Source: Alphaproteobacteria bacterium
Lineage (GTDB): Bacteria; Pseudomonadota; Alphaproteobacteria; Rhodobacterales; Rhodobacteraceae
Direction of reading: 5' to 3'
DNA: 6,061 nucleotides
NCBI GenBank assembly: GCA_003694465.1
Contig: RFKM01000280.1
Span: 1-6,061, forward strand
The notes under the pieces were generated by a model that saw only the letters and a list, made by a program, of their open reading frames with translations, had not been told where the DNA came from and did not search any database. Positions 1 to 4,789 of the stretch are shown piece after piece. Every line of letters starts with the position of its first letter. The stretch's first letter is position 1. Both the position numbers and the translations under genes were made by a program.

Positions 1-1
1 G

Positions 2-1420
2 ACCCAGCACATGGCCGGGCGCCTCGCCGAGGCCGGGCTGATCGTCGAAGTGCTCGAAAAGCAGGTCTATTCCAGGGCCGACGGCCGGTTCCTGCCGGAC
101 CGCTACATCGAGGGCACCTGCCCCAACTGCGGCTATGACAAGGCCCGCGGCGACCAGTGCGAGAACTGCACCAAGCAGCTCGACCCGACCGACCTGATCG
201 GACCGCGCTCGGCGATCTCCGGCTCGACCGATCTGGAGATCCGCGAGACCAAGCACCTGTTCCTGCGCCAGTCGGCGCTGCGCGGCAAGCTGCGCGCCTG
301 GATCCTGTCCAAGACGGACTGGCCGGTGCTGACCACCTCGATCGCGCTCAAATGGCTCGATGACGGCGACGGGCTGCAGGACCGGGGCATCACCCGCGAC
401 CTGGACTGGGGCATCCCGGTCAAGGATGGCGAGCGCGACTGGCCGGGCATGGAGGGCAAGGTCTTCTACGTCTGGTTCGATGCCCCGATCGAATACATCT
501 CGGCCACCGCCGAATGGGCCGACGCCCACGGCCTCGACGAGTCCGCCTGGCAGCGCTGGTGGCGCGAAGACCTCGGCGCCGGCGACGTGCGCTACGTCCA
601 GTTCATGGGCAAGGACAACGTGCCCTTCCACACGCTTTCCTTCCCCGCCACCCTGATGGGCGCCAATTACGACGGCAAGGAGCCGTGGAAGCTCGTCGAC
701 TACATCAAGAGCTTCAACTACCTCAACTACGACGGCGGCCAGTTCTCCACCTCCCAGGGCCGCGGCGTGTTCATGGACCAGGCGCTGTCGATCCTGCCGC
801 CCGACACATGGCGCTGGTGGCTGCTGTCGCACGCGCCGGAAAACGCCGACAGCGAATTCACCTGGGAGAACTTCCAGGCCGCGATCAACAAGGACCTCGC
901 CGACGTGCTGGGCAATTTCGTCAGCCGCGTCACCAAGTTCTGCCGCTCGAAATTCGGCGAAACCGTGCCCGAGGGCGGCAGCTACGGGCCCGCCGAAGAG
1001 GCGCTCATCGCCGATCTCTCCGCCCGCGTCGAAAACTACGCCCGGCTGATGGACGCGATGGAGGTGCGCAAGTCCGCCGCCGAACTCAGGGCGATCTGGG
1101 CCGCGGGCAACGAATACCTGCAGAACGCCGCCCCCTGGGCTGCCTGGAAGACCGACCCCGAGCGCGCCGCGGCGATCGTGCGCCTCGCCCTCAACCTCAT
1201 CGCCCTCTACGCCGGCCTCTCCGCGCCCTTCATCCCCGACACGGCCGAGAAAATGGCCGAGGCGATGGGCGCCCCGCCGCTCTGGCCCGAAGACGTGCCC
1301 GCCGCCCTCGAACGCCTTGCCCCCGGCCATGCCTTCCGCGTGCCCGACAACCTGTTCGAGAAGATCAGCGACGAAGAGCGCGAAGACTGGAAGGCCCGCT
1401 TCTCCGGCAAGCGCGACTGA
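2..1420 (+). CDS. metG: Methionyl-tRNA synthetase, 5'-truncated by window edge
   Basis: Cytoplasmic class I aminoacyl-tRNA synthetase that charges tRNA-Met with methionine using ATP. The reading frame is open to the left edge (T-Q-H precedes the first visible Met at base 11), so that Met is internal, and about 100 N-terminal residues, including the HIGH motif, are missing. Counting from that Met, a zinc knuckle is visible as C37-x2-C40 and C50-x2-C53. A catalytic-core segment [11 protein letters not shown] lies at 198-208. The KMSKS-loop position reads QFSTSQ (244-249), a variant form of the signature. The helical anticodon-binding domain begins around [11 protein letters not shown] (293-303). 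The protein ends shortly after the LFEKIS block (448-453) with no C-terminal EMAP/Trbp111-type tRNA-binding domain, giving an expected full length near 570 residues, usual for alphaproteobacterial MetG. The stop is followed after four bases by intergenic repeat copy 1. Identity is secure; the promoter and start are outside the window. Confidence 0.96.
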   Translation, partial: TQHMAGRLAEAGLIVEVLEKQVYSRADGRFLPDRYIEGTCPNCGYDKARGDQCENCTKQLDPTDLIGPRSAISGSTDLEIRETKHLFLRQSALRGKLRAWILSKTDWPVLTTSIALKWLDDGDGLQDRGITRDLDWGIPVKDGERDWPGMEGKVFYVWFDAPIEYISATAEWADAHGLDESAWQRWWREDLGAGDVRYVQFMGKDNVPFHTLSFPATLMGANYDGKEPWKLVDYIKSFNYLNYDGGQFSTSQGRGVFMDQALSILPPDTWRWWLLSHAPENADSEFTWENFQAAINKDLADVLGNFVSRVTKFCRSKFGETVPEGGSYGPAEEALIADLSARVENYARLMDAMEVRKSAAELRAIWAAGNEYLQNAAPWAAWKTDPERAAAIVRLALNLIALYAGLSAPFIPDTAEKMAEAMGAPPLWPEDVPAALERLAPGHAFRVPDNLFEKISDEEREDWKARFSGKRD

Positions 1421-1424
1421 CCCT

Positions 1425-1492
1425 TTCATCTTTCGCCAAATATCCCGGGGGGAATGGCGCGCCGCAAGGCGCGTCAGGGGGGCAGCGCCCCC
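1425..1492 (+). repeat. Intergenic repeat copy 1, two-hairpin element behind metG
   Basis: The element starts four bases after the metG stop. Block A (1425-1454) opens with TTCATCTTTC and contains AAATATCCCGGGGGGAA; it matches the inverted copy at 4741-4770 in 27 of 30 positions. Next comes stem 1: arm 1455-1463, GNRA-type loop GCAA at 1464-1467, arm 1468-1476, nine pairs including one G-U. Stem 2 follows: GGGGGC 1478-1483, loop AGC, GCCCCC 1487-1492. Stem 1 differs in sequence from the other copy but keeps its pairing; stem 2 is identical. There is no T-tract after stem 2, so if it ends transcription it is not a classical intrinsic terminator. I know similar ATATCCCGGGGG motifs from intergenic regions of Rhodobacteraceae; the function is not known to me. 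Confidence 0.85.
1478..1492 (+). terminator. metG: Possible metG transcription end hairpin
   Basis: A six-pair all-G/C stem (GGGGGC with GCCCCC, loop AGC) lies 58 bases downstream of the metG stop and directly after stem 1 of the repeat. The position suits 3'-end formation or protection of the metG mRNA. The following bases are C-rich rather than T-rich, so intrinsic termination is uncertain; the hairpin could instead block 3' exonuclease after Rho-dependent termination. Confidence 0.4.
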
Positions 1493-1624
1493 ACCCCCGA
1501 CACCACCGCATCGCCCCCGCGATGCCGCCTTCCCCCCGGCGCGCCGGCTGCATAACATGGCCGCAACGGGGCGACTCGCTTCGCCCCGACACGGCAGAGG
1601 CAGGACAACGGGAAGGATAACGGC
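1493..1624 (+). other. Hairpin-rich leader upstream of the Nudix gene
   Basis: This noncoding stretch between repeat copy 1 and the Nudix start holds three more self-complementary elements. The first is a perfect 7-bp stem GCATCGC/GCGATGC at 1508-1525 with loop CCCC. The second is the 12-base palindrome CCGGCGCGCCGG at 1536-1547. The third is a perfect 8-bp stem CGGGGCGA/TCGCCCCG at 1567-1588 with a six-base loop. The third stem ends 36 bases before the TTG start and would sit in the mRNA leader if transcription begins near 1565. No open reading frame with a ribosome binding site is apparent here. Confidence 0.6.
1530..1558 (+). promoter_or_regulatory. Weak candidate promoter for the Nudix gene
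   Basis: TTCCCC (1530-1535) and TAACAT (1553-1558) are 17 bases apart, a sigma70-like arrangement with a poor -35 and a 4/6 -10. CATAAC at 1551-1556 is an alternative -10 with a 15-base spacer. The palindrome CCGGCGCGCCGG fills most of the spacer. Transcription would begin near 1565, giving a leader of about 60 bases. Confidence 0.3.
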
Positions 1625-2107
1625 TTGGCATCCGCCCTGAAAACCGCGCAAAGGCCGATGCGCCTTGCCGACGCGCCCAAGCGCGCGGTGCGCAGCCAGT
1701 TCGGCGCCCTGCCCTGGCGGATCCGAAACGGCAAGGTCGAGATCCTTCTGATCACCTCGCGCCGCACCCACCGCTGGATCCTGCCCAAGGGCTGGCCGAT
1801 GCACGGCGCCACCCCCGGCGAGGCGGCGGCGAAGGAAGCCTGGGAGGAAGCCGGCGTCACCGGCAAGGTCGCCGAGGTGCCGCTGGGCTTCTATTCCTAC
1901 CGCAAGAGCCACGACGAGGGCGAGATCCCGATCATCGTTGCCGTCTTTCCCCTGCGGGTGACCGATTTCCACCGAAAATGGCCCGAGCGCGGGCAGCGCA
2001 AGCGCCGCTGGGTGAGCCGCAAGAAGGCGGCGAAGCTGCTCTCCGAGCCCGACCTGCGCCACCTCCTGCGCGCCTTCGACCCACGCCGCGCGACGGCAAG
2101 ACGCTAA
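1625..2107 (+). CDS. Nudix hydrolase (DIPP-like type)
   Basis: Predicted cytoplasmic pyrophosphohydrolase of the Nudix superfamily, acting on a nucleoside diphosphate linked to another moiety; the WILPKGWP lead-in resembles the diphosphoinositol-polyphosphate phosphohydrolase-like branch, but the substrate cannot be told from sequence. The protein has 160 residues. The Nudix box spans G56-V78 and keeps the catalytic core E71-A-W-E74-E75-x-G77. Two box positions deviate: the first conserved Glu is A62, and the Arg of the usual RE pair is K70. The C-terminal third is very basic (HRKWPERGQRKRRW at 116-129). I chose TTG at 1625 because AAGG (1613-1616) lies eight bases upstream; ATG at 1658 would give 149 residues and has an AAGG only about four bases away, so it remains possible. 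Both starts keep the complete domain. The gene has a hairpin-rich leader and no close upstream partner. Confidence 0.88.
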   Translation: MASALKTAQRPMRLADAPKRAVRSQFGALPWRIRNGKVEILLITSRRTHRWILPKGWPMHGATPGEAAAKEAWEEAGVTGKVAEVPLGFYSYRKSHDEGEIPIIVAVFPLRVTDFHRKWPERGQRKRRWVSRKKAAKLLSEPDLRHLLRAFDPRRATARR

Positions 2108-2116
2108 TGGCCCGCC

Positions 2117-2146
2117 TTGCGCCCCGGCCTCTCGGCGCGGCATAAT
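2117..2146 (+). promoter_or_regulatory. Candidate promoter for the DUF1178-SDR pair
   Basis: TTGCGC (2117-2122), an 18-base spacer and CATAAT (2141-2146, five of six to TATAAT) lie in the 63-base gap after the Nudix stop. Transcription would start near 2153, giving a leader of about 18 bases before the ATG at 2171. This is the best -10 hexamer in the window. Confidence 0.5.
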
Positions 2147-2170
2147 CGCCCGACAGACCGAGGCCACGAG

Positions 2171-2623
2171 ATGATCCGATACGCCCTGCAATGTGCCGAG
2201 GGGCACAGGTTCGAAAGCTGGTTCCGCAATGCCGCCGCCTATGACGCGCTGGCGGCGGCGGGGCATGTCGCCTGCCCGGAATGCGGCGGCACGCGGGTTT
2301 CCAAATCGCTGATGACGCCCGACGTGCGCCCCGCCCGCGCCGCCGCACCCGAATCGCGCGAAACGCCCGAGTCCTCCCGGCCTGCGCCGCTCGCCCCGAG
2401 CGGCCCCGAAGAGGCCGCCCTTTCCGCCTTCAAGGCCCGTCTCGAGGCCGAGGCCGATTATGTCGGCGCGCGCTTTGCCCGCGAGGCCCGCGCCATTCAC
2501 GAGGGCGACGCCCCGGCCCGCCCGATCTATGGGGAGGCCAGCCGCGAGGAGGCCGTCGCCCTGATCGAGGACGGCGTGCCCGTTGCCCCCCTGCCCTTCC
2601 TGCCCACCCGCAAGACCAACTGA
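2171..2623 (+). CDS. DUF1178 family protein, zinc-ribbon-like N terminus
   Basis: Conserved proteobacterial protein of 150 residues with no established function; I recognise the DUF1178 family from its two ends. The N-terminal part (MIRYALQCAEGHRFESWF) has C8-x3-H12 followed by C35-P-E-C38-G, a likely zinc-ribbon-type metal site similar in outline to the FmdB-type small regulators. The conserved V-S-K-S-L-M-T-P segment (43-50) follows. A low-complexity Ala/Pro/Glu linker (about 51-78) leads to a C-terminal block with RPIYGEASREEAVALIEDG and a Pro-rich end (PLPFLP). No signal peptide or membrane segment is visible. ATG 2171 is chosen because GAGG (2160-2163) is seven bases upstream and family members begin MIRY; the open frame extends 18 codons further left but overlaps the candidate promoter. 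The SDR gene starts 15 bases after the stop, so the two are probably cotranscribed. Confidence 0.9.
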   Translation: MIRYALQCAEGHRFESWFRNAAAYDALAAAGHVACPECGGTRVSKSLMTPDVRPARAAAPESRETPESSRPAPLAPSGPEEAALSAFKARLEAEADYVGARFAREARAIHEGDAPARPIYGEASREEAVALIEDGVPVAPLPFLPTRKTN

Positions 2624-2638
2624 CAAAAGGCCCGGACC

Positions 2639-3304
2639 ATGACAATTCTCATCACCGGCGCGCGCCGCGGCATCGGCCGCGCCCTGTTCGAGGGCTATGC
2701 CGCCCGCGGCGACGAGGTCATCGGCACCTTTCGCGGCACGCCCCCCGAACCGGCGCCGGCGCCCGCCCGCTGGGAAAACCTCGAGGTGACCGACCCGGCC
2801 AGCCACGCCGCCCTGGCCCAGCGCCTCGAAGGCGCCCCGCTCGATCTGCTCATCTGCAATGCCGGGGTCTATCTCGACAAGAGCGCGCGCCTCGAAGACG
2901 GCTACCCGGCGCGGCTCTGGGCCGAGACCTTTGCCGTCAACGTCACCGGCGTTTTCCTGACCATCCAGAGCCTTCTGCCCAATCTCGTCGCCGGCAAGGG
3001 CAAGGTGGCGATCATCGGCTCGCAGATGGGCTCCGACACCATCGCCGCCGGCGGCAGCTACGCCTACCGCGCCTCGAAGGCCGCGGTGCTCAACCTCGGG
3101 CGCAACCTCGCCGTCGATCTCGCCCCGCGGGGCATTGCCGTCGGCATCTATCACCCCGGCTGGGTGCGCACCGACATGGGCGGCGAGGCGGCCGAGATCG
3201 GCACCGAGGAGGCCCGCGACGGGCTGATGGCGCGATTCAAGGCGCTGTCGCTGGCAACGACCGGCTGTTTCGAAACCTGGGACGGGCGCGCCCACCCGTT
3301 CTGA
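2639..3304 (+). CDS. Short-chain dehydrogenase/reductase (SDR), CsgA/sniffer-like
   Basis: Classical-type SDR of 221 residues, a cytoplasmic NAD(P)(H)-dependent oxidoreductase whose substrate is unknown. The Rossmann dinucleotide motif TGARRGIG is at 6-13, D52 sits at the adenine-contact position, NAG is at 74-76, and N101 fits the catalytic Asn. S128 (in IIGSQMGS) is the likely catalytic Ser and Y143-R-A-S-K147 is the YxxxK pair. The segment HPGWVRTDMGG (172-182) is typical of the carbonyl-reductase/sniffer/C-signal branch of SDRs. The protein is slightly shorter than the usual ~250 residues, mostly because the C-terminal substrate lobe is brief. The start ATG is preceded by AAAGG (2626-2630) at eight bases. 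It follows the DUF1178 gene closely, which suggests cotranscription rather than a proven shared function. All catalytic residues are present, so it should be active. Confidence 0.92.
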   Translation: MTILITGARRGIGRALFEGYAARGDEVIGTFRGTPPEPAPAPARWENLEVTDPASHAALAQRLEGAPLDLLICNAGVYLDKSARLEDGYPARLWAETFAVNVTGVFLTIQSLLPNLVAGKGKVAIIGSQMGSDTIAAGGSYAYRASKAAVLNLGRNLAVDLAPRGIAVGIYHPGWVRTDMGGEAAEIGTEEARDGLMARFKALSLATTGCFETWDGRAHPF

Positions 3305-3364
3305 GCCCCTCGCCCGGCCCGACTCCGCCCGCCCACCGGCCCTCGTCGCGGCGCATCGCCCCCC

Positions 3365-3393
3365 TTGCCCTTTCCACGCTGCCCGCCTAGAAG
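3365..3393 (+). promoter_or_regulatory. lysC: Candidate lysC promoter
   Basis: TTGCCC (3365-3370) and TAGAAG (3388-3393) are separated by exactly 17 bases, each matching four of six consensus positions. Transcription would begin near 3400, leaving a leader of about 30 bases. The 125-base gap between the SDR stop and lysC is otherwise C-rich with no clear hairpin. The leader is too short for a lysine riboswitch, so feedback is expected at the enzyme level. Confidence 0.4.
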
Positions 3394-3429
3394 GCCCGGG
3401 ATCGCAACCGCAGGAACGGGCGTGCACAG

Positions 3430-4674
3430 ATGAGCGAAAAGCCGATCCTCGTGATGAAATTCGGCGGCACTTCGGTCGCCACGCTCGACCGGATCGCGCG
3501 CGCCTCCAAGCGCGTCGCCCGCGAAGTGGCCAATGGCTACAACGTCATCGTCGTGGTCTCGGCCATGGCCGGGCGCACCAACGAGCTGGTCGGCTGGGTC
3601 GAGGAAACCTCGCCGCTCTATGATGCGCGCGAATATGACGCGGTGGTTTCCTCGGGCGAGAACGTCACCGCCGGGCTGATGGCGCTGCGCCTGCAGGAAA
3701 TGGACATTCCCGCCCGCTCCTGGCAGGGCTGGCAGGTGCCGGTGAAGACCACCGGCGTGCATTCGGCGGCCCGGATCCGCGAGATCCCCGATGCCAACAT
3801 CCGCGCCAAGTTCGCCGAGGGGATGCAGGTGGCGGTCGTGGCGGGCTTTCAGGGCGTGGCCGACGACAACCGCATCACCACCCTCGGCCGCGGCGGCTCC
3901 GACACCACCGCCGTGGCCTTCGCCGCCGCCTTCGGCGCCGAGCGCTGCGACATCTACACCGATGTCGATGGCGTCTACACCACCGACCCGCGGATCGAGG
4001 ACAAGGCCCGCAAGCTCGACAGGATCGCCTTCGAGGAAATGCTCGAACTGGCCAGCCTCGGGGCCAAGGTGCTGCAGACGCGTTCGGTCGAGCTGGCGAT
4101 GCGCTACAAGGTGAAGCTGCGGGTGCTGTCGAGTTTCGAGGAATACGACCCAGAGGCAGGCACTCTTGTCTGCGACGAGGAGGAAATCGTGGAAAGCAAA
4201 GCCGTCTCCGGCGTCGCCTATTCGCGCGACGAAGCCAAGATGACGCTCATTTCGGTGGCCGACCGCCCGGGCATCGCCGCGGCGATCTTCGGCCCGCTGG
4301 CCGAGGCCGGGGTGAACGTCGACATGATCGTGCAGAACATCTCGGAAGAGGGTCGCACCGACATGACCTTTTCCTGCCCTGTGGGCCAGGTCGCCCGCGC
4401 CGAGCAGGCGGTGAACGCCGCGCGCGAGGCCGGGCACATCAACTTCCGCGAGCTGGTCGCCGACAAGGACGTGGCCAAGGTCTCGATCGTCGGCATCGGC
4501 ATGCGCAGCCAGACCGGGATCGCCGCGAAGATGTTCGAGGTGCTTGCCCGCGAGGGCATCAACATCAAGGTCATCACCACCTCGGAGATCAAGATCTCGG
4601 TGCTGATCGACCGCAAGTACATGGAACTCGCGGTGCAGGCGCTGCACGACGCCTTCGAGCTGGAAAAGGCCTGA
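3430..4674 (+). CDS. lysC: Aspartate kinase, monofunctional with two ACT domains
   Basis: Catalyses ATP-dependent phosphorylation of L-aspartate to aspartyl-4-phosphate, the first step towards lysine (via diaminopimelate), threonine, methionine and isoleucine; cytoplasmic. The protein is 414 residues, the usual length for class II monofunctional aspartokinases. The amino-acid-kinase domain (1 to about 245) shows KFGGTSV (10-16), VVSAM (42-46), SSGE (74-77), TLGRGGSDTTA (151-161) and TDVDGVYTTDPR (177-188). Two ACT domains follow: the first around 266-340, with the effector-loop segment DRPGIAAAIFGPLAEAGVNV at 278-297, and the second around 348-414. This architecture predicts allosteric inhibition by lysine and/or threonine; concerted inhibition by both is known in purple nonsulfur relatives. 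The ATG has AGGAA (3412-3416) 13 bases upstream, rather long spacing, so initiation may be modest. An internal GTG start at 4189 could give a separate ACT-only subunit. No bifunctional homoserine dehydrogenase domain is present. Confidence 0.97.
   Translation: MSEKPILVMKFGGTSVATLDRIARASKRVAREVANGYNVIVVVSAMAGRTNELVGWVEETSPLYDAREYDAVVSSGENVTAGLMALRLQEMDIPARSWQGWQVPVKTTGVHSAARIREIPDANIRAKFAEGMQVAVVAGFQGVADDNRITTLGRGGSDTTAVAFAAAFGAERCDIYTDVDGVYTTDPRIEDKARKLDRIAFEEMLELASLGAKVLQTRSVELAMRYKVKLRVLSSFEEYDPEAGTLVCDEEEIVESKAVSGVAYSRDEAKMTLISVADRPGIAAAIFGPLAEAGVNVDMIVQNISEEGRTDMTFSCPVGQVARAEQAVNAAREAGHINFRELVADKDVAKVSIVGIGMRSQTGIAAKMFEVLAREGINIKVITTSEIKISVLIDRKYMELAVQALHDAFELEKA
4177..4191 (+). promoter_or_regulatory. 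lysC: Internal ribosome binding site and GTG within lysC
   Basis: GAGGAGG (4177-4183) lies five bases before an in-frame GTG (4189-4191, codon 254), immediately ahead of the ACT domains. It is the best Shine-Dalgarno match I see in the window and better than that of lysC itself. Initiation here would yield a 161-residue protein equal to both ACT domains, matching in place and size the beta subunit made from an internal start in Bacillus subtilis and Corynebacterium glutamicum aspartokinases. The purine run also encodes D-E-E-E, so it could be incidental. Confidence 0.5.
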
Positions 4675-4683
4675 GCACCGGCG

Positions 4684-4698
4684 CGGCGGCCAACGCCG
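4684..4698. other. Small hairpin after lysC
   Basis: CGGCG (4684-4688) and CGCCG (4694-4698) form a five-pair stem with a five-base loop, nine bases beyond the lysC stop and just outside the G-run of repeat copy 2. It could add to 3'-end structure for lysC mRNA. The stem is short and its significance is uncertain. Confidence 0.35.
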
Positions 4699-4700
4699 TC

Positions 4701-4759
4701 GGGGGGCGCTGCCCCCCTGACGATCCCGCGGGGATCGTCATTCCCCCCGGGATATTTTT
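4701..4759. terminator. Possible bidirectional terminator between convergent genes
   Basis: lysC and the dehydrogenase gene converge here with 115 bases between stop codons. On the + strand the two repeat hairpins (4701-4717 and 4718-4740) are followed by ATATTTTT ending at 4759, the only T-run in the gap, though it lies some 15 bases beyond the stem rather than directly after it. On the - strand the hairpins are followed by no T-run. Both mRNAs would carry the stable stems at their 3' ends. Function is inferred from position. Confidence 0.45.
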
Positions 4760-4770
4760 GGAAAGATGAA
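4701..4770 (-). repeat. Intergenic repeat copy 2, inverted, behind the MDR gene
   Basis: Read on the - strand, block A runs from 4770 to 4741 and matches copy 1 in 27 of 30 positions; the three differences are adjacent (GCC there, CAA here). Stem 1 uses 4718-4727 and 4731-4740, ten perfect pairs (TGACGATCCC with GGGATCGTCA) and a three-base loop. Stem 2 (4701-4707 with 4711-4717) is a seven-pair G/C stem identical in its core to copy 1. Relative to copy 1, stem 1 has two compensatory pair changes (C-G to A-T, G-C to T-A) and one consistent change (G-U to A-U). The element begins 19 bases after the stop of the - strand dehydrogenase, so it is again sense-oriented at a gene's 3' end. Confidence 0.88.
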
Positions 4771-4789
4771 GGGGCCCTGCGGGCGCTCG

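Noticed and set aside
1456..1545. Two GGCGCGCC octamers (1456-1463 and 1538-1545) as a paired site
   Set aside because: One is part of the repeat stem and the other part of a larger palindrome; in very high-GC DNA this octamer recurs by chance, so the pair alone means little.
514..1620. 368-codon + strand frame overlapping metG
   Set aside because: Arg/Pro/Ala-rich out-of-frame reading of metG running into the hairpin region; typical high-GC shadow.
2117..2170. Upstream TTG extension of the DUF1178 protein
   Set aside because: The 18 extra codons have no Shine-Dalgarno, overlap the candidate -35/-10, and family members begin at MIRY.
2281..3390. 369-codon + strand frame over the DUF1178 and SDR genes
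   Set aside because: Arg/Pro-rich frame spanning two well supported genes in another frame.
3305..3429. Lysine riboswitch or attenuator ahead of lysC
   Set aside because: The gap is 125 bases, too short for a lysine riboswitch plus expression platform. I see no L-box-like helices and no leader peptide rich in Lys or Thr.
3151..4647. 498-codon open frame on the - strand opposite lysC
   Set aside because: It is antisense to an unmistakable aspartate kinase. Its His/Asp/Gly/Leu-rich composition is the expected mirror of G/C-ending codons, and no family motif is visible.
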